Of a stretch of 64,000 bases of DNA, positions 1 through 11,008 are shown piece after piece (positions within the stretch are counted from its first letter, which is position 1; each line of letters begins with the position of its first letter). Origin of the DNA: Turnera subulata (Eukaryota; Streptophyta; Magnoliopsida; Malpighiales; Passifloraceae); assembly GCA_028386065.3 (NCBI GenBank), contig JAKUCV010001000.1, forward strand, positions 1 to 64,000, read 5' to 3'. The translations under genes and the position numbers were made by a program. The notes below the pieces were generated by a model. That model was not told where the DNA came from and made no database searches. It saw only the letters and a program-made list of their open reading frames with translations.

Positions 1-459
1 CTTATTTTATTATTACAACCCAACCATAATAATAAACGACTAGGGACTTTTAAGAATATACATATCAAATACATATACACTAGGGTTATATATATGTGCA
101 AGCGATTATCTCATAATCATATATATAGGTATAACCTCAAAAAATGTATACATGAATACAATCATCCATAGATTGGCTTTTGGGCATATTACTAACATCG
201 GGTGCCTGGCCGGTCACGTTTGACGGGGCGTGACAGTAACACACCACATCGACTGACGAACGAAATGATACATTTCCTTCAAATCCATCACATCACAAAT
301 ACAAAATATAAAAAGTATATACTTCTTTTTAATCCATCACATCACAATGACATAATCCCTTAATTTACATAGATTATAAAAGATAATTGAAAAAAATGAT
401 ACACTTCCTTCAAATCCATAATATTAAGATACCATGGTTTCGTAAAGACAATACATATC
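1..459. other. Intergenic, 3' flank of HMA gene
   Basis: AT-rich DNA with no supportable coding region. A short sequence, ccttcaaatccatcacatcaca and variants, recurs near 270-295, 330-350 and 405-425, so part of this is a degenerate short repeat. It probably also holds the 3' untranslated region of the minus-strand HMA gene, whose stop codon is at 460-462. Confidence 0.5.
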
Positions 460-1410
460 TTACCAATAACGATAATTGTCCTCGTAATTAGTATAGTGAA
501 TCATAGGATTCCTAACAAATGGTGCAGATGGTCTCGGTGACATATACCCATAGGTACATATTGGTGACATAACTCTATAAGAAGGTATCGCAGGCTTTGG
601 CCTGTTAATATATGCCGGATGTCCAATGGGCTGCCCATTTATTAGGTTCCCACGACATGGACTTCCATGAAATGATGTAGGTGCAAATTCATGCAAGTGT
701 GGATTTGGAAATTGTCCCCTACCAAGATTCATTCCTTTAGCAGTAATAGCCTTAGGTTTTTCGGAGGATTTCAATCCAATCAGTTTTTTGGCCAACCAAC
801 ACAAACTACCCTTCTTGGTTTTTTTAGTGATATCTCCCTGTTTGATTGTATGAAAACCCGAATAATTAATATTGCTATGATTTTCTTCATCGGATTGGCT
901 ATGCTCATTGCCATTTTTGTTGCTATCATCATCTTCATGTGCTGCTACTTTAGGAGGTAACAAAAGGTTTGCCTTCTTACCCCATTTCTCAAACTTATGT
1001 ATTATAACATCCGCCTCTATATTCCCTGAGATTGTTACCAAATCCTTTGCCAAATCTATGGAAATAGAATCCACCCCTGCCAATTCAAATCAAAGTCCAC
1101 TTCACTTTAGTTGTTTAAATATAACACTTATTTGAAACTAAGTTAACAAATAATATGATAATTATTCCATGTAATGAATTGAAGATTTAAAGTAGAAACC
1201 AAACCTTGTATTTTTTGCAATTTTTCCTTCACTTTCTCAGGACAAACTGAGCAACAATTGATATGTACTTTAAGCGTAAAATTCTACAATAAAAAATGAT
1301 CGATTTTAGTAAAATTATACACAAAGATAAACTAATAAAGCTTATATGAACAAAATTTAGTGGGAAAAAAGTATTACAAAGAAAATTACCTGTGTGGCCA
1401 CTGTACTCAT
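460..1410 (-). CDS. Heavy-metal-associated (HMA) domain protein, 3 exons
   Basis: Likely a small metal-binding protein of the HPP/HIPP family. These bind Cu, Zn or Cd through an HMA ferredoxin-like fold and act in metal handling or stress responses. Joined exons 1390-1410, 1205-1283 and 460-1076 (GT-AG junctions, phases consistent) give 238 aa. Residues 10-40 carry the HMA signature: strand TLKVHINCC, then CSVC as the CxxC metal site (C18 and C21), then helix PEKVKEKLQKIQG. The second half continues VDSISIDLAKDLVTISG and ends near KKANLLLPP, as in this family. The remaining 150 residues are low-complexity: Asp/Asn/Ser-rich, then Lys-rich, then Pro/Tyr-rich. The protein ends NYEDNYRYW with no CaaX box, so isoprenylation is not predicted and HPP is the better label. 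The very short first exon (7 codons) is typical of the family. The substrate metal cannot be read from sequence. Confidence 0.88.
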
Positions 1411-2289
1411 TGTGGAAGAATACTTTGAAACTAAGGATTAAGTTTGTTTAGAGTGAATCAGATTGGGATCTATATCTCCAAGAAAAAAGAAGAAGAATAC
1501 AATGAAGGTACGATTACTCTGACGAAAAAACAAAGACTGCATTTATAGACAACAAGATTTAGTCTATATATTTCATAATAAGTAATAAAATATAGTATTC
1601 AATACTTAGTTTCCTATCAGTTTCCTATCAGTAGGATAAAGCCAAAGATATTACAATATATATACGTGGAGATGGCATTGTATATCCACAACCATAAATT
1701 GTTTACTAAAAGTGAAAAATCTAAATAGATTTTTTAGTACATAATCATATAAATCTAAGTCAACCAAATAATACAAACTTACTAATTGGCTTATATCATT
1801 TAATTTCAAGGAAGTATGCATCTAGATAATTGTCTTCATTTTATTTCCATGAGAACAACATGTCAGAATATACTTATTTTATTCTATAAGATATTGATAA
1901 TATATATCGTTGACACATCATGCTAAAGTTAAATGAAAGATATTTGCTCAATTTAGTATAGAAAAAGCACTTATTGCAAGATTTTCTTAAGATACATAGT
2001 ATATGTTTTATTTTAGACCTGGTTGATTTTATTAGAAATAGGAGTATTGATTTGTAAATCTCCTTTTATGTTTTAGATACTCCAAAGTCCAAATTTATTT
2101 TAGGCCCATTTTTCTTTTTTACTAACAACAAAAGCAAAAAGAAAAAAATAACAGAAACAAAGAAGATTGTAAATCTTTGCAATTTTATTTTAGTTTGAGT
2201 TTTAAAGCCCAACTTGAAGACAAATTAATTATCTAAAACTTTAGTTAAACCTTAGCCGGATCACAAAATATATTGATTTTGGTTTGGGG
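1411..2289. other. Intergenic, promoter side of HMA gene
   Basis: AT-rich upstream DNA of the HMA gene. Apart from the candidate TATA box and a doubled gtttcctatcag at about 1611-1632, nothing was recognised. No coding region is supportable. Confidence 0.5.
1542..1548 (-). promoter_or_regulatory. Candidate TATA box of HMA gene
   Basis: On the minus strand this reads CTATAAATG, about 135 bp upstream of the HMA start codon at 1410. The distance and sequence suit a plant TATA box with a 5' leader of about 100 nt. No transcription start evidence is available. Confidence 0.4.
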
Positions 2290-2791
2290 CTAAAAATAGT
2301 GTGTTCTTTTGGAATATAAAGTGAGACAATTGCTCAAGCTCCATTACGCACCACAAGACTGAGGCTACCAAGTAGTGCTTGATTATGCACATGAACACCA
2401 AAAGCTAGCCAAAACGTAGACTTGGCGAGCCAATCTATGTATCACAGGAAACATGATTAATCCACACCTCCCAGGGGCGAGTCAGCAACTCACGTAGATC
2501 ACGAACAAGAGATGGTTCTCAACCCTATGTCCCACGCACTTGCTACAATAATTGAACTACCACTAAGCAATCAGATTTCACAATAATTTTGCGAAAGGCT
2601 TTATCAAAAGCTAGCTGTAATTAGTGCAAATGCCCTATAATTCTGCATTCACAATCGAACACATGCTAATAAGAAAAACAAAACCCATAAGCCACTCTCC
2701 ATCACTGCCTCGCACTAAGCTCCTGCCGTCACTTGACCACCAACAAAAGAGACAACCCCATCATAGTTGAGCTTAACGCAATACAACGGAG
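2290..2791 (-). pseudogene. LINE 3' fragment, RNase H-like domain (split by hAT)
   Basis: Read on the minus strand, about 2480-2640 encodes a decayed RVT_3/RNase H-like region: LQLAFDKAFRKIIVKSDC followed by LVVVQLL, then after stops LVRDLRELLTRPWEVWINHV. This is the usual C-terminal RNase H of plant LINEs (A.eGl.lA...g...vi.eSDs..vv..l, then l..dI..ll....w....HV). Stop codons interrupt it. It is the downstream half of the same element as 6692-7146; the hAT insertion at 2800-6683 separates the two. The left limit is approximate. Confidence 0.72.
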
Positions 2792-2991
2792 GCAGTAGCT
2801 AGTGGTGGCAAAATGGTTTGGGTACCAAATAAGTCACCCATTAGGAACCATCATAAATGGTTTTTTTGAGTATAAATGGGTTAGTGTAAAATTAATTTGG
2901 GTCTTAATGGATAAAGTATACCCATTTAACCCATTTAACCATGGGTGTTTGTGGGTTGGGTAATGGATATCCATGATACCCAAATATTTAT

Positions 2992-5900
2992 TGTAACATC
3001 CCGACTTGTCGACTGTCACTACAGACCAACACGGGACCTTTCCAACATGCTTTGTCCTCACTCGCACATTTTCGGGGAAAACTTCTCACGAGGTCACCCA
3101 TCCTAGAATTGCTCCAAGTCAAGCACGTTTAACTTTGGAGTTTTTCTAGAATGAGCACCGAAAAGGTAGGTGCACCTTGTTGATATAGCTACTACCCATG
3201 AAACCATTTAAGTTATTCTCAATTGTACAGTCCCATACCTGTACAACCTCGAAATCACTTCATTTGAGCTATTCTTAATTATATAGTCTCATACCCGTAT
3301 AATTAGCCCCATCCCTACACAGTCTCAGGATCTCTCCTATTTCGATGTGGATTCGGTTCATTCGTGTGCCCCTCCGTCTAGAAGCCTGCCAGAAGCCGCT
3401 CCTTGACCATGCTCATCCCAGCACCGGCGTACACTTCCCGCCCTCATAGACCCCAGGTGTCACAGGCCCACCAGCTTCCGCTAGGTTCGTCCTCGAACCC
3501 TGCACCGTACTAGGGGAGTCCTGGAGCTCCGCTAGTTGCTCCGTACAAGTTGAACCCTGCACCGTACAAGTTGGTAGCGGAGCTTAGGTTATAAGTTTTA
3601 TGTGGAGCTTAGGTTAGATGTAGCATGTGGAGCATAGGTTATAACTATCTTGTGCAGTATAGGTTATGTGTAGCATGTGGAGCATAGGTTTCTTAGTATT
3701 ATGTCTAGGATTTAGTAACTTTTCTCTGTGTGCTTTTGTTTGCTATGTGACCACAATCCATATTCCTATAAATTAGAATTTTACTCTCATCTTTTCAACC
3801 AAGAAGGTTAGTATTAAATTCGGGGACCGAATTTTTTTTAACAGGGGAAGAATATAATACCCGGTAAAAACATAATAATAATACTCTAAGTATGTATATT
3901 TGGGTTGATTAATGTTTTCCAAACCCACTGCATTACGCATGAGTCACATATGCTTATTTCCATAGGCCCATACTATTATATTATTAAATGCCCACATAAG
4001 TTTTTAAGTCCAAATGAAATTAAAATATATATATGTATGCATATAATAGTTTTTATTCTCACTTTGTTGTGGGTTGGAAACTACTATATATATATACTTT
4101 TTCATAACAACTAAACCCTATTGGTTTTCTTCGTGTTGTCGCATCTGTCAAGAAACAAAAAAAATATATTTGGCTCTCACCTTCTGCCACAATCGATTTT
4201 GGCCTCCCCTTACCAAAGATATCGTGGATGTAAGCTTTATTCTACCCAAACTTTTATACGATTTGCAGTTCATATTTAAATTCTTTCAATTCATTTGTTG
4301 CGCTTGTTAAACCAATTTCGATTAAGGCTTGAGATTCGAATCAAATAATTATCTACCTCATACTCTTATAGGGCTCTGTTTTAGGATGATTAGTTAGGTT
4401 AGTCTTGTGCATTTACCTTAGCTTGAATAATAAACTTCTTTTATAATCATAGTTTCTGGCAGCCCTAATATTTGTTTATTTTCGTCATTGACTTTGCACA
4501 AATTAGGTTTTCAGAATTTTAACCAATAAACTAGACACACATAGGAAACGTTTGCAATAAGTTTCATTGGAAAAAGAATTTTGTGTAATTTATTAAAAAT
4601 CGCACAATTGGACTGTTGTGCAGTAAATTACAGTTTTCTGGGCTATCTTAGAAAATTCATAATTAATTATTCCTAGATCCTGTGATAGTGAGTTTTATAT
4701 GGTTGGAAAGCTTATAATGTCTACTTTAAGTTTTGTGTTGATGATATTTTCGGATTCAGAATTAATTGGGAGTTATTAGGCAGAGATTAGAGGCTGGTCA
4801 GTTTTGTAGCTTGTTAAATACTCTTTGGACTTAGTGGCTATGTTTCTCTTGTGAATTAGGTGCTACAGGGATCGGGACTCAAGCCGAAACATAAGAGTTT
4901 GAGATTGGTATTTGGATTGGCTTTTGAGGTGGGTTATATTATTATACTTCATATTTTCTTAGTAAAGCTATGTTTTAAACATTATTTTCTAATATAATTA
5001 ATTTCGTATTCATAACTACCTTTTGTCCAACTCTTTTAAATTATATTATTTTGACCAAAAAGGTTTTGAAAAGCTAACGTTTACTTCAAATTGATTTACT
5101 TTAAGAACCATTACTATTCCTTCAACCTTGATTTTACCGAACAAGGATTTTGAGATTTTAAAGAAAAGTCTATGTATCTCTTATTATATAATTTTGTTCG
5201 TACAATACTTATTCTGTCTATATGTATGATTTGCTCTATTTTGCCTATGAACACTATTTACTTATTTGGATGAGAAACATCTTTGGATTTGATTCTTTTG
5301 AGGAAATTATTTGAATTTGTTTTTGCTTAGAATTAGAAGTCAGACGTCCCTATCTTGCAAGTGTGCTGTCAGACTTTGTGCACATTGATTGGTTTGATGA
5401 GGTTTTTAACCTCTATCTGTTTAATGGGAATCTTTGATTTCCCTATGGATCCTTTCGTTCCTCCAGCCGACAGGGGGCCGTTGTTGGACATGCTCGACGG
5501 GGCGTGCTTTGCTCTTCTCTATTTCTTCTTTGGTTCTGACATCTTAATTCGAGGCTTCCGTTATTTTGAGTATTATGAGTATTTATTATTTAAATTCAAG
5601 GCTTCCGTTATTTTGAGTATTATGAGTATTTATTATTTAAATTTAAGGCTTCCGCTGGTTTTGTGTACCTTTGATCATTTGGCAAGTAAGCTTATTCTAT
5701 TTTGATTATGAAGTATATATGTTTTGACCTCTATGATTTTAAATTGGTTTTTTTTGCTTTGTACTATGCCCACTGAGTTATGTAAGGACTCACCCCCATT
5801 TTAAAAATATTTTTAGGTGATTAGTAGGCTTGAGACGTAGTTCGTGCTTGGCGAGTTGTCTTGGTATGCGTAGTAGACTTTTGGATTGTTAGAGCTCCAC

Positions 5901-6135
5901 TGTTACTCTAGTTTTTCGGGAACTTTCATCATTTGGATTTTGTTAAGGATTTGACTGATCTTTGAGTCTGGAATTTATATTTATCTTATGACTTGTTGGA
6001 TTATTCAATTTATGATAGTATTTTATTTTGGAGACCGTATTTATAATATTTGTTTGAGGCTTGTCTTGTCTTGGGCAGACATATGTTTCCTACTAGGACT
6101 AGACGCCGGTCATGGGCCTGATTTGGATCGTGACA
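2992..6135 (+). mobile_element. Solo LTR (3144 bp) nested in the hAT element
   Basis: It begins TGTAACATCCCGACTTG, ends GGATCGTGACA (TG...CA), and is flanked on both sides by TTTAT (2987-2991 and 6136-6140), a perfect 5-bp duplication. There is no gag or pol reading frame, so it is most simply a solo LTR left by LTR-LTR recombination. The left part (CACGAGGTCACCCATCC and following) resembles a long LTR family common in eudicots; a Ty3/Gypsy origin is likely, but no domain is present to prove it. Confidence 0.82.
5546..5655 (+). repeat. 47-bp tandem repeat inside the solo LTR
   Basis: A unit starting AATTCGAGGCTTCCG and ending with TTATTATTTA starts at 5546, repeats at 5593, and begins a third time at 5640 before diverging. 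The period is 47 bp and the first two copies are almost identical, suggesting a recent slippage duplication. Confidence 0.85.
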
Positions 6136-6165
6136 TTTATAATCTAATTTAATTTAGCTATGTGG

Positions 6166-6372
6166 GCATATTTTGGGCCAAATTGGGTCTGACCAGGCCC
6201 AATCTTTGTGGGCCCATTTAGGCACATTTCGGCCCAGTGACGGGCCTAATCGGGCCCCGAGTGGGCTGAGTTGGGCTGAATTTGGACCATCTCATATGGG
6301 CCTAATTGGGCCCGAAGTAGGCCAAGTTGGGTCCAAAATGGCCCAATCCATGCGGGCCTAATTAGGCCCTAT
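6166..6372. repeat. Degenerate GGGCC/TTGGGC repeat inside the hAT element
   Basis: Repeated words such as TGGGCC, TTGGGCC, AATCGGGCC and their complements run through this stretch in mixed phase. It lies between the nested LTR and the right end of the hAT element. The reading frame across it is an artefact of the repeat. Confidence 0.6.
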
Positions 6373-6691
6373 GGGCTAGGTTAAGCCCGACCAAATCCAT
6401 CCCTTTCGTGCTTAATTTTGCTTCTTTAGTTTGTCTCAGGTTAATATGAGCTAGATCGGATTAATATTTATAAGGATAAAAATATTAAAACACAAATTTT
6501 AAAAAATTGATATTAAAATTAAATGGGTAGATGGGTATGAACCATGTTAGATGGGTCAATATGGATATAGTTATCTATTTAAACTTTTTTATGGGTCATA
6601 AATGGATAAATAGATATAAATGGATATGAACTATTTATGTCTCAACCCATGAATACCCATGGATAACCATTTTGCCACATCTAGCGGTAGC

Positions 6692-7146
6692 CAACGAATT
6701 GACAAAGCTCGCACCATCCCTCCTCTCCCGCCACCAAATTATCTCTAGCCAGAGCTGATAAAATCTCACGACAATCAGCCTGAATAGGAGCTCTTCGCGC
6801 TGAAAAAATGAAATCATTCCTCCATAGCGAGAGTTTCCAAAAAGCCACCCCAAACGAGAGCCGCTAGGGTGTACCATCCTGCAAAGAAAAGGAGGCATAT
6901 ATAGAGGATTATTTGCACCCACAAAGGCACACATGTAACCCGTTGGCAGAATTTTCTGGAGAGATAACCAGAAATCTCGTGTCACAAGGCAATCCTGGAG
7001 CACATGGAGAACAAACTCCTCACCATGGAAGCAACATACACACCCGAAAGATGGACTCATGTGATTGCCGAGCATTAGTGAGCAGGAAATCGTTGGTAGC
7101 AAGCCACAAAAACATAAGAATCCGTTGTGGACCAGCGACAAATTAG
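6692..7146 (-). pseudogene. LINE fragment, zf-RVT region (split by hAT)
   Basis: The minus strand keeps an open frame (7141 downwards) containing FGCVCCFHGEEFVLHVLQDC then TRDFW, which matches the zinc-binding zf-RVT segment that follows reverse transcriptase in plant LINEs (C..C....E...H.l..C.....W). Further down, LWLEIIWWRERRDG matches the linker before the RNase H domain. The rest of that domain is at 2290-2791, beyond the hAT insertion. The upstream reverse transcriptase is missing, so the copy is 5'-truncated. Confidence 0.75.
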
Positions 7147-7907
7147 TAACCAGAAGCTATTGCGATTCAAAAAAGACAAGTACTAGAGATTGTGGTTTAA
7201 ACTAGAATTTGAAACTTTAAATGCAAAATAAGACGCACGACCATCCTACTAATTGGCACTTTCAACTTGGCTCAATTCCTTTTGTTTAATTCATTATTAA
7301 CTTATAATTTTAAATCTTTTGTTTGGCATGATTTAAAAAAATAATTGAATTCATTTCTAAATGTAAATTAAATTTGAATTGAATTATTAAAATTGACTAA
7401 CCTATCTTTTTTATTATAAATTATAAAATTTTTTAATTTGTTGTAATTATCTGATATTAATAAAGATATTTACATCATTATTAATTTTAGCACTCAACCC
7501 AAAAAAATAATTCCAAATCATACTTATTTGGTTTAGGTTTGAAATATTAACTAAATATTACTACTCAAATATATTAACTAAATATTACTATTCAAATAAA
7601 GAGACACTCTCCAAGTTGTTACTTCCCCGGAGGATAATTCCGAACAGACGACACCTTAAGGAAAAAAAGATTCCTAGAAAATTGTCTTGAAGCTCTTTGA
7701 AACATATATGAACAGGGGATACAAGCTTCCGCTTCTGACATTACACAAGAAATTTCGAGAAAATCCTAAACAAGAATTTTCAAGAAATCCACAAAACAAT
7801 AATTGAACCGAGTACAACATAACTTTTTTTGATCATCAAGCCAAGCCCAGTACTGAGACTGTGCAATGAAGCACAAGGCAGTTCTGCTAGTTGTGTCTCT
7901 CCATACA
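7147..7907. other. Intergenic, 3' side of NPF gene
   Basis: AT-rich spacer. A tandem doublet, AATATTAACTAAATATTACTA, occurs around 7545-7595. About 7600-7907 is higher in complexity and is probably the 3' untranslated region of the NPF gene. No coding region is supportable. Confidence 0.5.
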
Positions 7908-10201
7908 TTAAATCCTATGAGGACCATTATCCTCATCAGATTCACCATCTTCATCCTTGACTTCTTCCACGGGCTTGTAAGTATAATAACTGGAACAGAT
8001 TAAATAATACACAAGATTTACCACTTGGATTACTGCTACCAGCCAATAATAGTAGTCCAACTTTCCTCTGTTAAGGTTCCTGTCAGGTAGCCAATTGGTT
8101 TTCTTTCCTGTGTAATCATGAACGAGTGACACCAATACTGTGCCCAAATAATGCCCCACAGAATTCAATATCCAAAAGAGCCCCATGGCAATGCTTCTCA
8201 TGCTTTCTGGGGATTGATCATACAGAAACTCTAGCTGCCCTACGGTCATGAACACCTCTGTTATCCCATGAAGGAAGTAGACTGGAGCCAGCCAAAATAC
8301 ACTTATGGGTATAATGGCTTTAGGATCGTCTAACAGATTGTACTGTGCTGCTACTGATTTTCTCTTCACCTCAACCAATGATGTGACAACAGATGAAAGA
8401 ATGTTCAAGACTAGGCCTATTCCCATTCTTTGTAGGTAGGTGATTCCTGAGGGATTTCCTGTGAATCTGCGAATGCAAGGAACAAAGACTCGTTCATAGA
8501 GCACCAGCCCTATCATGACTGTAGAGATTGAGAAGAAGGACATGCTAGCTGCAGGAATTTGGAAGGAACTTGAGAGGTGCCGGTCCATGGTTTTTCCTTG
8601 TCGGACATTGAAGCTGTTATTATGGGAATTAGCTGTGACAAACAAGATTCCTGCTGCCCAGATGGGTAGCAACCTGAACAAACATTTTAACTCTTCTACT
8701 CTGTGGACAGTGGATAGTCTCCATGGATTTGGTGGACTTGACTCTGTTACCTCCCCTGCTTTTACGACAGCAGCCTTGTCCAGCCACCTGCAAAAGAAAA
8801 AAAATAAAATAATGGGTTGATCAGGAAGTTGCTTATACCTTGTAGAGCATTGGTACGAGAGGTGAGGTGAGTCCCACCTTTAACAATGACTAGTATCAAA
8901 AAAGAAAAAAAATGAACACATACTTGAACTGATCAGTGTGCAAAAGCCTTCCGTTCAAAGAAATAACAGCATCCAGTGCCTTGTTTTGGTACAACAACCT
9001 GGGATCCTGTGGTACAACTGCTTCCCTCTTCCTTACAGCTGCAACAATCACCTGAACCACTCTGATCAAGGGGCTTCCTGCCGGTTTCACGCTCTTATAG
9101 AGTGGCGAACCGCACAGAAAGATCAGTAATGATAAAGTCATGACAATGGTTGGAATTCCAAGACCCCAACCCCAACCCACGTTGTCTTGTATATAAACCA
9201 CAATAGTGATGGCAGTGAGTCTTGCTGCTCCCAAGCTAAAGTAGTACCAATTGAAAAAGTTCCACTTCCTGGATTCCACCCCTGATTTGGTCATGTCCAG
9301 TTGGTCTGCCGCATAAGTAACCACACAGGGCCTTGTCCCGCCAAGGCCGAGAGATATAAGAATGAGAGACAAGTAGAGGATGCCTAGTTGATAGGCTGAA
9401 GCTTCCTTGCAGTTGACGTCGGTAGGGCAAGAAGGTGGGTGTAGCGACTTTAGTATTGCAGAAGAGGTCATGATAACCAGTCCCTATAAGAGGAATGCCC
9501 ACAAATTAGTCATAACTAGGAAAAAGAAAGTTTAAAGATTTCAATGGAAGAAGAGTCGAAAGAAAGAAATAAACCAGTTCAAAGAAGATGGTGCCAAGAA
9601 TGATGGTCCAAAATCGGCCGGCAAAGGAGTCGGCTATCATTGCCCCTATCAAGGGAGTGAGGCTGGAGGTGCCGTCGAACATTGTAATGGTATTGGAAGC
9701 CCTTACAAGCGGCAAGTTGAGCACATCAGTCAGGTATGTTATCATGTTTGCATGAAATCCAATGGTGGCAAATCTGTCAAATACTTCCGGTACTGTTCTC
9801 CAAAACATAACCAAAAGGCAACAAAAAATGAATTTGTCAGACTAATAATAGGTAGTATGCAAACTCCAAGCTAATAAAATTCTGAAAACTGAGCGGACCC
9901 GGCTCGAATTGGACTAATAAGAGTGCAAACTACAGGTAATAAAGTTCGAACTGGACTAGTAAAACGTACCAAGAACGAATGGTACTGCTCGAATGCCACC
10001 GAGTTTTTTCTGGATGATCATTTTGCCACCCTGCAGGCTGCTGCTGCTCTCCTGATCATGGTGATGCTGCTCCATTTTCATGTAGGGATGATTTCCTGAT
10101 GTGCAGCCGCCTCCCCCCATGTATTTATGGGACACAATATTGTCACCGAATTTTGATGGTTCTTGGGAGAGGAAAGCTTCTTCCAAGCTGTCACTTACCA
10201 T
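7908..10201 (-). CDS. NPF (NRT1/PTR family) proton-coupled transporter, NPF3.1-like
   Basis: A membrane transporter of the major facilitator superfamily. NPF members move nitrate, peptides, hormones or specialised metabolites with protons. Joined exons 9970-10201, 9575-9792, 8924-9483 and 7908-8787 give 629 aa with consistent phases. The start is the ATG at 10199-10201: the frame upstream holds only a TTG and then a stop. Recognisable blocks include GFHANMITYLTDVLNLPL, NTITMFDGTSSLTPLIGA, ADSFAGRFW, GGTRPCVVTYAADQ, WNFFNWYYFSLG, the central loop, WRLSTVHRVEELK and PESMRS, with the usual dozen hydrophobic segments. The ExxER proton-coupling motif in helix 1 reads EVFDR (residues 80-84), with Asp replacing the second Glu. 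The N-terminal 65 residues are long, His/Gly/Ser-rich and unlike the family core. Overall wording is closest to the NPF3 clade, from memory only; the substrate is unknown. A SINE-like fragment lies in intron 3. Confidence 0.9.
8850..8910 (+). mobile_element. SINE-like 3' fragment in NPF intron 3
   Basis: GAGTCCCACCTTTAACAATG then ACTAGTATCAAA and an A-rich tail. The same block occurs at 56162-56230 in an intron of the DHHC gene. It looks like the 3' part of a tRNA-derived SINE, antisense to the host gene. Only the tail portion can be recognised here. Confidence 0.4.
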
Positions 10202-10601
10202 TAGTGGTTTTGGAGCGAAAGAATCCGTGTCCAACTACTAGTGGTATATAGGAGTGGAAACTAAAAAGGACGCTGCTGCCTATTTGGCAAAGAAATCCTG
10301 ATCAACGAGAGAAAGTAGCTAGTCCGCTGCTGCAAGTAATTAATGGTAAGTTTCTAAGTATATATATCCGTATGCAGGCATGTGGCTTTTGCATGCATTC
10401 CTTAGTAATCCTCACTTCGCCTGCTTCTGGCATGTGGATACACTCTTGTTTACATGAGTTGTCCATGGTTTTTTAAAATCATTACTAGTTTTTCTTTCCT
10501 TTTTAGAGTGAAGGCTTGAGCCTGGAGGAGCAATTAATCTTGGAAACCTAATATCTCTGCCAGATTTTTCCCACGCCACGTCATCTCTGAATTTGTCAAG
10601 T

Positions 10602-10636
10602 TAATAATTAAAATAATTATTCCTGGTATAAGAAAG
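10602..10636 (+). repeat. Direct repeat copy 1, upstream of NPF gene
   Basis: TAATAATTAAAATAATTATT followed by CCTGGTATAAGAAAG. The partner at 10975-11008 differs by about two positions. Spacing between starts is 373 bp. The intervening DNA shows no LTR ends or reading frame. Confidence 0.7.
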
Positions 10637-10974
10637 AATATAGCATCATTTTTTTTTTGTGGTTCATAAAAAAGAATGGCATCAATTATTGTTTGGAAAA
10701 TGCTTGATGATGTGCAACGTACGTTTTGTATAAAAAAGTTTTTGCTAGTACTGGATTTTGGCAAGTGACAACGCCACGAAAATAGTAAGAGTGGATATAC
10801 TAAATCTGTCGATATAACAGTTTCGTACAAACTTGTGAGTAGATGTTTCAGTACGGAGGTGTATTTAATTGCAATTTAGTAACTTCAAAACAACACGATT
10901 TATGGTTTTCATTAAGTGGCATTAGTTTGCACATATATTACGATATTCAATATATTTGTTGTCTATGAGATTTC

Positions 10975-11008
10975 TAATATTAAAATAATTATTCCTTGTA
11001 TAAGAAAG
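10975..11008 (+). repeat. Direct repeat copy 2, upstream of NPF gene
   Basis: Second copy of the block at 10602-10636, reading TAATATTAAAATAATTATTC and on to TGTATAAGAAAG. It may be a partial segmental duplication in the NPF promoter region. Confidence 0.7.

Larger units (their letters stand above)
2800..6683. mobile_element. hAT-superfamily DNA transposon, non-autonomous, with nested LTR
   Basis: The ends are inverted repeats. The left begins TAGTGGTGGCAAAATGG, and the right end read in reverse begins TAGATGTGGCAAAATGG. The flanking 8-bp sequences GCAGTAGC (2792-2799) and GCGGTAGC (6684-6691) match at 7 of 8 positions, the target-site duplication length of hAT elements. The inner ends carry subterminal repeats built from ATGGGTTA, GGATATCCATG and ACCCATTTAACC. 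About 6166-6372 is a degenerate GGGCC/TTGGGC repeat. No transposase can be read, so it is non-autonomous. Removing the nested LTR (2992-6135) leaves about 740 bp. Confidence 0.85.

Noticed and set aside
6173..6361. Frame with repeated WAH/GPNRA-type words
   Set aside because: Product of the GGGCC/TTGGGC repeat inside the hAT element, not a protein.
9956..10234. Upstream start giving 11 extra NPF residues (DTDSFAPKPL)
   Set aside because: The codon at 10232-10234 is TTG and is immediately preceded by a stop; the first ATG is at 10199-10201.
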